Assembly (NCBI RefSeq): GCF_028769735.1
Contig: NC_088171.1
Span: forward strand, 139,769,917-139,833,916
Direction: 5' to 3'
Length of the DNA stretch: 64,000 nucleotides
Source of the DNA: Zonotrichia leucophrys gambelii
Taxonomy: Eukaryota > Chordata > Aves > Passeriformes > Passerellidae
Shown: positions 37,989 through 51,000 of the stretch, piece by piece
Layout: every line of letters starts with the position of its first letter
Position numbering within the stretch: the stretch's first letter is position 1
Made by a program: the position numbers and the translations under genes
The notes under the pieces: model-generated
Database searches by the model: none
What the model was told of the DNA's origin: nothing
The model's input: only the letters and a program-made list of their open reading frames with translations

Positions 37989-39392
37989 CTTTGTTAGAGT
38001 AGAATTCTTTGCTTGGAAAAACAATTCCTGTAATTATCAGTATCATAGGTTACCTTAAGAAGGTTTGGAAGTGTTGCTTTTCATTGGACCCAGTCTTGTT
38101 CAAAGTCCCAGGTAAAATTTCCAAGGTACTGGAAATGTTTAATTTTTTACTCCATCTAAAAGTTAGATCATTTATAGATATCTCAAAAATGTCTTAAGGA
38201 AAAGTAAGGACATCTGAAGGAAGAAGAACACAAAGGAATTTCTTTTCAGACAGTGGTACTACTGCAAGCATGTTCTGCCTTCTTGAAGTCAAAAGTAGAT
38301 TTCAAGGCCTGTGAAAGCCCTCTACGTAACATGCAGAAAGAAGTGGACCATGCATGATGCACAGTGAGTAATTAATTGCAGAAATAAATGATTTTTTTGA
38401 GCCAGAAAAAAAAAATTATTTTATTATTTATTCTTTATTATGTTTTTATTCTTAATGTAAAAATATATCTAATAAAGAAATATTTATTTCTTAGAGTATG
38501 CAGATTTTCATTTCTATTTATGTCTGTATTTATTCATTTTTGGTTCTGGTTATCCATTTGTCAGTTCTGGAAAAAGATAAACCAGGTAGGATGGAAACTG
38601 CAACAGCTGATATGTTACTTCAACCGAAAGGCTTAATTTTATGGCAAACAGACAGGCTCAATCTTTTTATAAGATTTACAAGCAATGTGATTTAATTCAA
38701 AACATACAGATAAAGAGATCTAAAAGGATCCATCTAAATTAACTTAGGCCACATATTAGATTGGATACTTAAGTCACATAAATAAATCAGTATAGATCAT
38801 TCCTATCTAAATTACTGTAGCTTCAGTGAAATCAGTCAAGTGAATACAAATAGTCCAGTTTTACAGTAGAGTCTGTACTTGCTACAGCCAGCATATTTCA
38901 AAATTAAAGTTATGCTTTCAGAGTGGACAGCAGCTGTAAATGCACTCTCTTTTGTTACTGATATTGCTATAAAACATGAAGCAAAATAAAGCTTTGATTT
39001 AATTGTGAAAAAATACAGCCCAAAATGTAAGTATTTTTTTACTTTTCCTTTCCAAAGAATTACTTTACTAAAATAAATGCCTGAGTTGTTTGAAGAGTTT
39101 TCACAAGATTTACTGGATGCAGAAAGAGACTCTACCCTTCTTGCAAAGCAGTCCCCAGATCTAGAACCCTTTCCCCTCCTCAGACTTGTGGTAGGGAACA
39201 AAATGCATTTATTCTGGTGTCCTGGCTCTGAAGAATGTGATCAATAATAAAGGACAAGTTCTTGGCCTTTTTCCTAATCATTAGGTAAATTAAAGAGAAA
39301 GAGATGTAAAGATAACAATAGGCAGAAATATTTAAAGAAAAAGCGTGAATTTGGGTGCCAAGAGAGCTGCTTGCTCAGCAAATACAGCTGAG
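37989..39392. other. noncoding DNA between CR1 copies
   Basis: AT-rich DNA. No gene or repeat recognised. Confidence 0.45.
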
Positions 39393-39910
39393 CAGGGATA
39401 GTGATCTGGAGTGCTGTGTCCTGTTCTGGACTCCTCAGTGTAAGAGGTACATGGAGCTCCTGGTGCAGGACCAGTGGAGGAAACAAAGATTATGAAGGGA
39501 CTGGAGCACCTCCCTTACATGGACAGGCTGAGGGAGCTGGGCCTGTTCAGCCTTGAGAAGAGGTGACTGAGGGGACTTCATCACTGTCAGTATTTGAAGG
39601 AAGGGTGTCAGAGGATGGATCCAGGCTTCTCTTAGTGGTGCAAGCAATCAAAAAAGAGGCAATGGGTAGGAACTGATGTGCAGGAAGTTCCACCTGAACA
39701 TGAGGAAGAAATTCCTTACTGTGCAGTGACCATGCTCTGGAACAAGCTCTCCAGAGAGGGTGTGGGGTCACCCTCACTGGAGATAGTCAAAAACCATCTG
39801 GACAGAATCCTGGGCAATGTGCTCTGGGATGAGCCTGTTTGTGCAGGGAGGTTGAACAAGATGACCCACTGTAGACCCTTCCAAACTTACCCATTCTGTG
39901 ATTCCATGAA
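39393..39910 (+). mobile_element. CR1 LINE, 5'-truncated, plus strand
   Basis: About 520 bases of CR1 3' region. Clear blocks are AGTGCTGTGTCCTGTTCTGG near 39410, GAGGGAGCTGGGCCTGTTCA near 39530, AAGTTCCACCTGAACATGAG near 39685, CATGCTCTGGAACAAGCTCT near 39730, and the tail CCATTCTGTGATTCCATGAA near 39891. It belongs to a different CR1 subfamily from the 37.4-kb copy, because its 3' UTR differs (GTGGGGTCACCCTCACTGGA near 39762). No ORF2 remains. Confidence 0.9.
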
Positions 39911-42092
39911 CTTCACAAAAGATGAAGAAAGACTGAAGGAATAAAAGGATGTATTGTAGATTATGACCCTGGTGATCGGCCTAGTGCAAGGTTTGGAATG
40001 CAAGGAACAATAGAAATGAGAAGGAGAAAAAAAAATTACTTGCTTTAGGCTTGACTAGGGAGAAAATATCAACACAGAGTGATCTTAAGAAGTGTGTTCC
40101 CTTGAGTGATTTAATTTTAAGTATCTGACTAATTAACAGTTTGGGAAGGGGTGGGAGATGACATAAAAATGTGTTTTGTAACTTTGCCATATGATATAGG
40201 ACTTGTTTATTTCCCTCACCATAATCCAGGAGCAAGGCACAGTATAGTATTCAAATTACCTTTCCCCAGGTAAAAATTGAGATGGTTATTGCCTAAATGA
40301 GATTCCCAAGAAAACCTAGAAATCCAAGTCTTGTTGCAGACCCTGGTAATTAAACCAACAAAAATATAAATCCATATCTGAACTGATATAGCCTCTGAAA
40401 TCTATTTGTCAGAAGATTTCCAGTGGATTTCTTTCTCAGCGAGACAAGATAGCCCCAAGTATGTAGTGCATCAGAGCTAAGGACAAACATGCTGTGATTG
40501 CAGGAACAAAAGCTATTAACAGATCTACTTGTTTTTGGCCTGAGGACTGAGAGGGATTGGAGACTAAAGAGTCACAAAGATCTGCTTGCTTCCCATAGTC
40601 AGCCTGAGAACAGGAACAGAAGAACCAAGCAAAGAGAAGAGCTGTTTGAAATTGAAAGCTTTAGAAAGGAAACAGAAATTCTAAACACAAAAAATGAGAT
40701 TATAATTAAAAATTAATTAACAGGAGAGTGGGAAAAGTTTAATTCAAACAAATATAAAAATCTGCCATATATAGATATATATATATAGGGTCATTTACAG
40801 CAGATGACTTGGAAAAACCTTTAACTTGAGGTGAGTAATCAGAATTTGCTGAAAATCAAATCTTTGACAACAGTGCAAACAACAACTATAAACTGAGCAG
40901 TTACTTCAGATTATTTTTTTTTAACAGTTTAAGTAAACACCAAATAATCTTAATATATTTGGGGTGTGGATTTTGGTTTTTTGGGTTTTTTTATGGAGTC
41001 AGGCATTAAAAGTGTAGAGTTGCATAAATTGTCACTGTCAGCACAGTGATTCAACAGAAATAATAGTTTTTATTTTTGATTGGGAGATTCAGCTTTCTGT
41101 ATTTTTCTGATGCTATTTCTTTCACTCATGTATTTGACTGGCATGGCAGTATTTAGAATGAACTCTATAAAGTAAATGAGCCCCATAAACTTGTCAAAAT
41201 GAATAAAAATTGTAACAGCCTCTTTAGAGGCAGAGGATGCATCCTGAGGTCTGGATTCAGACTATCTGTTTGCTGTACATTGCTAAAGTAGGGAGGAAGG
41301 GTAAATGCCAAGGACAACTTGGGTCTAATGTGATGCTAGGAACTTGCTGACTCTCCAACTTGACACTGTCTGCAGATAGTCCTCCATCAGTTAGACTCTT
41401 GATTTAACCTCCTCAAAGGATGTGTCAAAAGTTAGGTTGAAACCCTGGAATATGTGCAAATTCAACTTTTTTAGAGACAAAAAAGTACTACTTTCAGCAG
41501 AGTAAATGTTTCCTATGCTTGAAGATCTTCCATATATATGAACCACCTGCATATAATCCATCCTTACTTGCCTTTGTCATGTTTGAATGCATATTACCTC
41601 CCAGTGTGAGACTTTTGAGCAATTTAAATGCTCACAAGGTAAAGGAGAAGTTGAGAGAGAAGGGTGCTTCCTTCTCATTAATATAAACTTGAACATTTAT
41701 TTGACTTCTGGGATATTGAAAAAAGATTGCCAAATATTTGTAGAAATTAATGAGATGTGGATAGGCCAAACATGCATGCCTGACATTGCACTAATTATAT
41801 TTAAAAGAATTGCTGCAAAATTAAAATTCTTTATGAAGAATGCATTCTAAATATTACCAGACTTGTCACAGATCTCAGTTCATGTCACAGATTCAGAAAT
41901 CTCTTGTCCTTGTTACTGTAAACTCTATACTGAGCTGATAAATAGAATTGCTTTAGGAGACCTGTAAACAGAGTTTTCCAAAAGGAGCATCAGTTAGCAC
42001 AGGCAGTATAACAAAGTGGGACTTAGAACCATAAGGTTAAAAACAAGCTTAAAGTGATTACAGTATAAGCACTTATTCTATATGTCCAATAG

Positions 42093-42123
<31 letters not shown>

Positions 42124-43837
42124 TACTAAAATAATCATAAGGCATCTGTGTTTTAACATAATATTCTACACTACATTTTACATTACAATATACTTCAATA
42201 GCAGGTTATCTTAGGAAAAATGTCTTGCTGTGTCATATTCTGTTTCTTTATGACTGCTGATTACTCAATATTATACTGGAAACACATAAAATATTCAAGG
42301 TTTATAAGCTAGAATATTATGCTGTGTTAAACAGAACAGAGGAGGAGGGAAACCCACCTTTTATTTATTTTCTATTTAATACTGAGTATAATAATAGCTT
42401 TCATTTCTATCACAATTTTGCTCCAAGAATTTGAAACATTGCTGTTGACAAGAAGTTTTTACTTTTTTTTTCAATAAAGCAATGTCCAAAACCTCCTGGA
42501 TTATATCACAGAGGTTATTTAGAATGCAGCATATGCATTACATTGCAGAGAGGACAATTCTGTGTAACTTGATAAGTGTCCCTGTACATAAAATCCACAG
42601 GTCCTCAGCTCACACTCTGACTGTAATGGCATCAAAAACAACAGTCCTTATGTCAGCTGAAAATATTCAGTGTCCCATGATTTGCACTGCAGTGTGTACA
42701 TCTCATAGATGAGGATTAATCTTCCTATGTTTTTTACAACAGATCCAAACCACTAGACTCCAAACATAAATTTTGGGCTAGTTAAATCTCAGCACAAGTA
42801 CATTTGAGTGTACTTACAGCTGATCCGTATATTTGTGCAGCACTGAAAGGTCAAAGAATTTATGGATACACAACTGTTGCCAAAAGGGCTTTGAGAGCAG
42901 ACATTAGTTCAAGTGAGGTTATAATATGATTTTCTTGCTCCCAGGAAATTTACCTATTAAAGTGAATATTGACTGTTCATCTTTGCTCACAGCCCACAGC
43001 AAGATCAACCAAAGAAGCCAAGTGATCAAAAATGTATTCTGAGCCTGACAAAAGCAGCATATATGAAATAAAGCCTTGTTTTGCAACAAACTTAAAGTGC
43101 CTGTAGCCTAAATCAGAGCACAGAATTCTGATTTTCATAATTTTAGCAATGAAAGAAGTGTGTGAGACTATAGAAGTTGAGAAAAGTAATTTTTGGCTTC
43201 TCACACCAGCTCCAGCAGTAAGAGTATACTCTTTCTTCTGCAGCAGGAGTTGCCCATTTTCATCAAATACACTCCTTCAGTACTTTGTATCCACTTTCTC
43301 TCATCAAAGAAATTATTAAATGTGTAGTATTAGTAGAAATTCTTTCAAAATATTGCACTTATAATCATACCTGAAATTTCATCTGCATTAGTTTCAGCAC
43401 CTTTGGTTCTATTCTTTGTTGCTGGTGACAAACTTCAGGAAGGTGGCAGACGAGAAAGGACACGTGAAACAACTTTTATGGGAGTATAAACTGGGCAGTA
43501 ATTTGTTCTTTAATTCCTCCTCACCTGAGGGCAATAAACCACAGAGGAAAAGAGGCAAGCAGTGAGCAGCTCCAGTAGTATCCCAGTGTGATACCCTGGC
43601 ACAGCCTCATGGCCAAGACTGACATCCCAAATGACAGCTAAAGGCAAAGTGTCTTTTGTCTAATGAGTCACAGTATAACAACTCCCTATGTCTGCCCATA
43701 ATCACAGTATAGTGGTTGCTTAAATTTTAAGGTTATCAGAAGGGGAATAGATAAATATGTAAATAATTACTCCTAAATTAATTTTCCTCTTCAGAAAATT
43801 AAACCTGGATGAAAAATTACAATATTGTTCAAAAATC
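39911..43837. other. noncoding DNA, nothing recognised
   Basis: AT-rich DNA with a (TA)14 microsatellite at 42093 and no supported gene or mobile element. Reading frames near 40498, 41587 and 42482 show no domain. Confidence 0.45.
42093..42120. repeat. (TA)14 microsatellite
   Basis: Twenty-eight bases of perfect TA dinucleotide. Confidence 0.97.
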
Positions 43838-44148
43838 CTAGCCTGGTGATGCCCTCAGACTGCTAGTGGAGTTCTGCAGGGCACCATCCTGGGCTCTGTG
43901 CTCTTCAACATGCTAAAAATTACTTGCACAGAGGATTGGAAGGGACACTGAGCAGGTTCACAGACAATACAAAACTGGCAGGAGCTGTTGACTCCCTCAA
44001 AGACAAGGGTCCCTGCAGGGCAACCTGACAAATGAGAGGGCTGGGTACCTGAAGGGAGCCTACAAGAAAGGTGGAGAGAGACTTTTTACAAGAGCATGTA
44101 GTGACAGAACAAGGGGTAATTGCTTCAGATTGAAAGAGCACAGGTTTT

Positions 44149-44534
44149 TGTTCCATGGCTTTGCAAGTGTTCCTCAGGGTGAGAGAGATAGACGAGGATC
44201 TTGCTCTCATGATCAGAAGGCTGGATTTATTAATTTATGATATATATTACATCAACACTATACTATAAGGAATCGAGAGAAAAGTTCAGAAGCTGCTATG
44301 CTAAGAATAGAATAGGAATCTAATAAACAAGAGAGCGCTCTGTGAATCTGTCCCAGAGAGCTTGGTCCTGATTGGCCATTAATTGTAAACATGGAACATG
44401 GGCCAATCACAGATGCACCAGTTGCATTCCACAGCAGCAGATAACCATTGTTTACATTCTTCTTCTGGGGCCTCAGCTTCCCAGAAGAGGAAAAATCCCA
44501 AAGAAAGGATTTTTATGAAAAAATGTCGGTGACA
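44149..44534 (-). mobile_element. 386-bp solo LTR (ERVK-like) with 6-bp target duplication
   Basis: On the minus strand the element reads TGTCACCGACATTT... to ...CATGGAACA, giving TG...CA termini and 386 bases. It sits inside a CR1. The six bases before it (GGTTTT, 44143-44148) and after it (GGTTTA, 44535-44540) match at five of six positions, as expected for a 6-bp target-site duplication of an ERVK-type integrase. The intact copy GGTTTA agrees with the CR1 reading. A polyadenylation signal lies in the right place. No internal retroviral region remains, so this is a solo LTR. Confidence 0.85.
44226..44231 (-). promoter_or_regulatory. LTR polyadenylation signal AATAAA
   Basis: TTTATT on the plus strand is AATAAA in the transcription direction of the LTR. 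It lies about 304 bases from the LTR 5' end, a plausible position at the end of R. Confidence 0.55.
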
Positions 44535-44765
44535 GGTTTAGATTAGCTATTAAGAAGAAATTCTTGACTGTGCTGGTGTTGAGGCACTGGAACAGGTTGT
44601 ACAGAGATGTTGTGGCTGCCCCATCCCTGGAACTACTCAAGGCCAGGTTGGATGGGGCTTTGAGCAAACTAGTTTAGTGGAAAGGGTCCCTACCCATAGC
44701 AGGGGGTTGGAAGTAGATAATCTTTAAGGTCTCTTCCAACTCAAACCATTCCATGATTCTATGAA

Positions 44766-47700
44766 AATTTCAATCCCTTTGCATATTTATGACAACAAAA
44801 CTCTTTCAACAAAAACTTTCTTAACCAATTCTAGCAGGTACACAAATTAAGAGAACTATAACAAATAAAAAGAAAATGTCATGAAATTGTTATTCCTGCT
44901 CAACCTCCTTTGACTTCCTTTTGTTTCAATATGGAAAACCATTATGTCTTTAAGGCAAAATTGAACGGTTTTGTAACCATAGCAACTACATTTAGTCACA
45001 AGTAAAATAAATTTAAAAGTGAAGACTTGCTATATGATGTGCAAATCCCTAATTCTTCTTGAGAAGAAAGCCACATATACCTCTCTTCTCCCTTGCACCC
45101 TCTGTCCTACTGTATGGCCAAAATGAGGCATCCCAAATTCATAGCAGCTGCCATTTAAAAGGAGGTACCTTTCAGGTTACCTTCCCTTGGCACCCAGAGC
45201 TGCTTTGAACTTGACACCTTTACCTTCTGGACTTCTCCACCCACTTGCATAATTTTCCCAGCTCCATTTGTCCTCTCACACTTGCTGCTCTTCAGACATG
45301 TCAAAAAATTAGCCTCTGGCACCCCAGTGCCTTCTTCCAGAGGATTCATTTTGTTATACCAGGCATTCTCCAGTTCACTTCAGCTCTCTGTGTGGCTCTG
45401 AAGCTCTTGTCACAGGGAAGTCACAAGGGGAAGACGTCTCAGGCAGAAGGAGCAAAGTCTCTCAAAAAACTTCAGCTTTGAAGATCAGAACAAAACTAGT
45501 TTATGTTTTCTTCCACTAAACTAACTACATGGAACCATAATTTGCTAGAATATGAATGCATACTTTTTTCTTCTGCTGCTTAACCCTCATTCATATTTAA
45601 GCAACAATGAAAGACAACTGACTGTGGCTGGGAGCACTTACCCTGAAAGGGGTCACTAAAATATGGGAAGCCAAGTTTCATCAGCCTCACCTTCTAAGCA
45701 ACAGACCTGTGTGATTAGAGGAATTCTCTAAGTCTGGGAAAGGTGTTTCATCTGATTGCCACAGCCTACTAATCCAAAATTCCCTGATGATGTTCGTGCT
45801 TCAGACCGCGTTCTTTACAGAGAATTATGCATTGTCCTTGTCCATAGGCAAGGTGCTACAGTCTTACACTGGAGAGAGGAAGATTTGTGCCATTGGGAGC
45901 AAAAGTCAACCCCCTTCACGAGGAAATAAAATCTTTCTTCTCTCCCTGAATTTTTATTTTCAGTTTAGGAGTCCACTTAGATATGTAAGCTCATATAGCT
46001 CTTATCCATTTCAGCATTCATGGAAGGAGTATTCCACAGTTATACTTATTCAAAGAGAGATCAACCAAGTATTAACATGACTAAAAATCTTACTAATGCT
46101 TCTTGACTGAAAACATCATTTAATGCCTTTGTGGGATAGACTTAAACTGCTACAATGAGTAGCTGAGCAATAAAACCCCTATGGCATTTACCTTCTAGTA
46201 TGTGTCACTCCCCATGAAGCCTAAAGCTTCATGTTTTGCTGGTCCAGTTGCACATTAACAGAAGAGAAAATGTTACATGTTTGGACAGAGATAGGTAAAC
46301 TATGTATTTCATCCTCAATCAGTTAAACAGGAATAACATGAAATCTGAGAGTGGTGACATACATGCCAAGCAGGTGGAAAGGGTGCACAGCTTTTAGAAA
46401 GACATAAATAGGTTAGAATGTGGAAAAGGTCACTATATACCTGTATGAAGTATTATCTTAGGTATCATATTTTGTATATTTGCAAAAGTTCTGCAAAATA
46501 TATGGTCCATCTCAAAATATTCTTTAAATAGTTTTAACTGGGGCAAAGAAATGTGAGTTTTCTCTGAAACCTTAGGTTGTTAAAAGAGAGACCTGGAAAA
46601 GGGCAACGTAAATTCTAAGGTTTTTTCTGAATTTCCAAATCATAAAAGTGGATCTAGTATGCAAAAAAAGCATGAGTTTTGGTAAAGCATAATTCATTAA
46701 AGCATTATATTATGCTCTGTATCTATTCATATAGATGAATAGATTCAGGTGACATTGAAAATACAATATTTTACAGGATTATAGTCTTCTGTTAATAAGT
46801 GAGTTTGGACTTTAATTTTCGTCCTTCCTCTTTCCTTCTGTACCTTTTCATATCAGAGCAATCACTTGTAAACTATTAATCTTTCCTTTGAATAAAAGCC
46901 AGATATCCAAGTGACAGTGATGAAACATTAATTTTAAAATGCTCAAGTGGAACATTGTACCTATGCATTTTACTTCACACTAATAGGCTCAGAATGAGAC
47001 AAATCCTGTAGCTTCAGAGTGCTGCTTGAGAACAGTAAGTGTTTCATTCCCACAACAAAAAGTCAAGCACGGCAGTGCCACAGATGATGCAGTCTTGCCC
47101 CAGAGTAACTGGCTGTGCAGCAGTGGGGGGAAGGCAGAAGAAAGCAAGAAAAAAGCGGGAAGAAAGAGAGGAGAAGGTGTTTAGGCAGGACAGAGGATCT
47201 AAAACTATTCATATTTTAGAAGCAGAAGGTTAGTAGGATTTTCCAGATCCTCAGACCCAGAGGGAAAGTAGTAGTGCCCAGTGTAGCAGGATGCTGTCCC
47301 TGAAGTGGGGGTAAAACAGCTCAAACTGTTTATAAAACCATCAGTGGTGAATAGAGAAGGGAGCATCATGCTGGTTTTGGTGTTGAAGAATGCTGAAGCC
47401 AGCCTGACTCATCAATCTGGAAATTAGACATCTTTGTAGAGAGGTGAAGACATGGCAGACCTGATAAGGCACCTGACAATGGAGCAACAAGTTATCCTAT
47501 ACCACTACTAACTTATCTAAAGATACTGAGCTGACACAGCTGGCCTGAAGACATATGAGTGACAGTCTTTCATTTATATTATAAAAGCCCATTCCCACTT
47601 TTTAACAACAAAGTCTTCCAACATATTCTTTCTTGGAGAATTTGTGGTCATTCCTCCCTTGAGTGCAGACATCCTTCAGGGTTACTCCTCAAGGCATAAC

Positions 47701-49862
47701 AAAAGATTTGCCCAAGGTGGTTGCTGAGTAAAATCAATCTCTACTTATTGTTTTTGCTAGCTTTAATATAATTGCTTCAATATTGCTTCAGAAATAGTGC
47801 ACTATGCCACAGTAGTAGTTACAGCTACCTATACCATGTAGTAAAGATAATTCTGATTAAGATCTTTTAGTGCAATCATTGTCTTAATAAATAATTTCTT
47901 TTTATAGAAATTTTTTTTTTTGCCCTCCTTAATCACGCAGGACAAACTTTATATAAAGACTCAGTCACACCTACATAATCTTTTACACTAATCCATTGTC
48001 AGTCTAGGGCTGTGATCCAGAGTCATGTCTGAGAAGGAGTAGAAGCAAGGGGGTCCATTTTGCACCTTGTGACTCAACAGGAGGGTTTCTCTAATAAACT
48101 TTGTCTGAAGCTCCATTCTGACACCCAGTTATACACACAGTACCCATGCTGCTTAGCAGCTTGCTCTACTGCATTGCAGAGCTGTACAGTGAATTTGAAA
48201 TATATCTTCCCCTGGGAAACAAGAAAAATTTGTGGGTTTTACTGCTCTGTTTTTCTAACTTTTCTTTGTATGCTACTAAAATAAGAAGATAAGCTTCGAG
48301 ATGTCATTATATAACCACTGTTTTTGTATAATAATGTGCCTGTTTTTCTTCCAATACCTGCAGAGGTTAAAAAATTTATGAAGTGTATTAAAGTGGTCAG
48401 CTTCATCATTCAGTATTATGTCTAACTGAAACAGTTATATTCAAATGAGGGATTAATCTGTTGTTTATATTGCAATCTGAATTCCTAAGAAACATTGTGT
48501 TTAGGGAATGCATTTAATTCTGAATCTGAGCTTATTGTTCATGTTCATAATGCTCTTTTTATTTTGTTTTAATTGTTGGGATATTTCCAATAAAATTTCG
48601 GTTTTCAAATTTTCATAGGATTGAAAGTCCTCAGCTCAAAGAAAAACATACTAAAAATAAACAGCCTCAAGCAAAAATACAATTTTGGATATTTGTTTTT
48701 TTACTTCTTTTCAGTCTTAGAAAACTAATCACTCCTTCTGTTTTGCAACACAGCAATCAACCTATAATAGCAATATTTCCACTTGAAAAATCAGATGAGG
48801 CAGACTGCATGTGTTTAGCTTGCGTGAATGTCAGCACAATGCTGAGATGCCCTAAACTCTCCAACACTTGCATCAGGCACGCAAACACCTGCAGATAATA
48901 AGCCTTCCTGTACAGCAATACTTTTAGGGCACACACATGATCTTAGGGAACTTCTGACAGCATTAGACTCCTTTACATGGGAATGCACTAAGTTTAGGAG
49001 ACATCCATCTCAAAGATTATAGCATCTATAAGTCATTTGGAAATTCAAGTCACAGCTGAAAACTGCTGCCTGGACATGAAGAAGCGAAGCAAGTGTGATG
49101 CCACTGACTGTTCTAGAAGTTGTGTTCTTACTCATTGTTCTCATGACAGCAGCAACAACAACAAAAAAAATCAAATGAGCAAACAAAAAAAACCACCAAA
49201 GCACAAACTTGATTAAAAAATTTAAAGTAAATACTCTCAGTTTAATTTCCATGTGAGAAACGAAGAATTATGATATATTTTTGCAGGCAGGGGTCAAATA
49301 TCTCTCTCCTCAGGACAAGTCCTAGTTTCTGAATGTTAGCCACAATTTGAAGAAAATTTCCTTCCAGCCTTATTAGAATAAATTGTTGGGTTCTTACTCA
49401 TATAAATTTAACACAAGAAAATCAGTTTAAAAACAAAAAGCAGCTCTTCTGAAAAATGTGTGTATAGAGAACATCACATTTGAATATTCATTGACAAAGT
49501 TTTATGTGTTAGCCTTAGTGTCACAGATTTAATATAACACAATTGAAAATTAGCAGTAAAATAAATAAACCCAAATTACTTAGATGGAAAGAATTTACAC
49601 TGTTAATACTTTATGCAGTCTCTTATTAAAAAACGTATATAACAATGATTAAAAAACGTGGCTTCAGGCGAATAAGTAAAAATTTTGTGCTGACAGTGAA
49701 AGTTCAGTTTACACTGAAAGAAATTTATACATATTTTTTGTGATGCAGAATGGTAATAAGTCTTTCTTCTCTAAGTTTCATGCACAAAAATAACCCTATG
49801 AGTTAGTCAGATAGGAAACTTTTTTCTCATGCATTTTTCTCAGTGATCTTCACAACCATATA
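44766..49862. other. noncoding DNA, nothing certain
   Basis: AT-rich sequence with an RFX X-box-like site at 44973. No other gene, repeat or RNA could be supported over these 5 kb. Confidence 0.45.
44973..44986 (+). promoter_or_regulatory. RFX X-box-like site
   Basis: GTAACCATAGCAAC fits GTNRCC-N2-RGYAAC at every constrained position. It lies about 210 bases past the end of the CR1/LTR composite, in unique DNA. Confidence 0.4.
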
Positions 49863-50700
49863 TTGTTCATCATTAAAACTGTGGCAGGGATAGACTGGGT
49901 AGGTTTTTGACCTTGTAGAAGCCTAAGCAGGAGGGAGTTAATGCATTGCTTTGCCTCAAGCACCAATGAGCATCCAAGCAGGCAAGTAAGAACAGCATTT
50001 GCCTGGAAGGGGGGAGAGGGGAGCATATGGATGTATGGCAGCACCTTTCTGGAGCCAATTTACCTGTTCAGGTCCGTGAGGATGGCACAGTATGCAGCAC
50101 AAGCATAGACGTGGGGTCAAGGAGCAGGCTAAACCAATAGAAGCAGAAAAAGACCACAACAGAACCCTCAAAGCCCCTCATCCCACTTCAAGAAAGGTCA
50201 AGAAGAACGGACTGCACATGATAATTCATTTAAAAGAAGATCAATAAACCTAATCCCAGTGGAAAACTTACCTATAAAAAGGTACCTCCACAAGGCCTAC
50301 ATGGTGGCCCCAGTACCCTGGACATCCTCTCAGCTGGATCAATGCTGGACACAGCCCTGGGGATCCCCCTTTCCTCTCCTACCTCATCTCCCTTTCATTT
50401 TTCTTTCTTGTTCTTTATTTTTATTCTTTGATTATCATGATCACAATCATGATCTTAATGATGATAAGATAGAAGCAAAATATATACCAATTTCCATGGC
50501 TTTTGCCACTCTCTTTCCACCATGGGCATCTACATCTCTTGGTGCTCCATTCCTCCCCTTACCAGCATTTTGAAAACTGTGCATTGCACAGTGCAGATCT
50601 CTGTAGATCAATTGTTCTGGCTTCTGTAGAACATGCTGGCTTCTTGTTTATTAATCTTCATATTTGTTATATCCTAAAAAGGGCCATGAAAATATGGAAA
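49863..50700 (+). mobile_element. probable endogenous retroviral LTR, plus strand
   Basis: A TATA box (CCTATAAAAAGG at 50271) is followed by GTGGCCCCAGTACCCTGGAC near 50304, CTCTCAGCTGGATCAATGCT near 50327 and a pyrimidine-rich segment. Then come CACCATGGGCATCTACATCT near 50518 and AACTGTGCATTGCACAGTGC near 50574, and the copy fades past the GAACATGCTGGCTTCTTGTT block near 50630. This order resembles an avian ERV LTR. The left end (near TGTTCATCATTAAAACTGTGG, 49866) and the right end are uncertain. No gag or pol is evident downstream. Confidence 0.5.
50273..50279 (+). promoter_or_regulatory. TATA box within LTR
   Basis: TATAAAA is placed centrally in the probable LTR, with GC-richer sequence starting about 25 bases downstream, as expected for an LTR core promoter. 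Confidence 0.5.
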
Positions 50701-51000
50701 TTATCTTATGTTGTTGTTAATTTACAGGCTTTCCTGCGAGAGGTCTTCCTTCAGCAGCAGAATGCACTCGCATTTGAAGACATCATGGGAGGGGCATACA
50801 AAGCACTGTCACACAAGGAGAATTATTTATGGAGGTCATCAATTGTTCAGATATTCCAAATATTGCTGTTTCTGACTTCAACACATCTTAATTCAACATC
50901 CACTTATCCTCTCTCTCCACATCTGAACACAGAAGATCTTTTCTGTAAATTTTGGAGTGTCTCCATTTGGATAACCGTCTTTTGTCTGCTTTTAGATTAA
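50503..51000 (+). other. 165-codon open frame running out of the LTR, possible exon inside
   Basis: This is the longest open frame in the window. Its first third is LTR sequence. From 50728, immediately after a good acceptor (TTAATTTACAG), the frame encodes AFLREVFLQQQNALAFEDIM and continues. A weak donor (GGAG|GTCATC) at 50834 would give a 107-nt exon. I do not recognise the peptide. It might be a chance frame, an unannotated exon, or retroviral internal sequence. The absence of any repeat signal after 50728 slightly favours unique DNA. Confidence 0.2.

Larger units (their letters stand above)
43838..44765 (+). mobile_element. CR1 LINE with reverse-transcriptase remnant, interrupted by an LTR
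   Basis: The copy starts in the reverse-transcriptase coding part, where VLQGTILGSVLFNML (near 43873-43917) matches the conserved CR1 region before the FINDL motif. It then jumps, by internal deletion, to the 3' UTR (AGAACAAGGGGTAATTGCTT near 44106). CR1 is broken at 44148 by an LTR and resumes at 44535 with GGTTTAGATTAGC, AGGCACTGGAACAGGTTG near 44581 and CTTCCAACTCAAACCATTCC near 44732. It ends in an ATTCTATGA tail at about 44765. The copy is dead. Confidence 0.9.

Noticed and set aside
43920..44210. 96-codon minus-strand frame
   Set aside because: It straddles CR1 and the inserted LTR, so it is a composite of two repeats.
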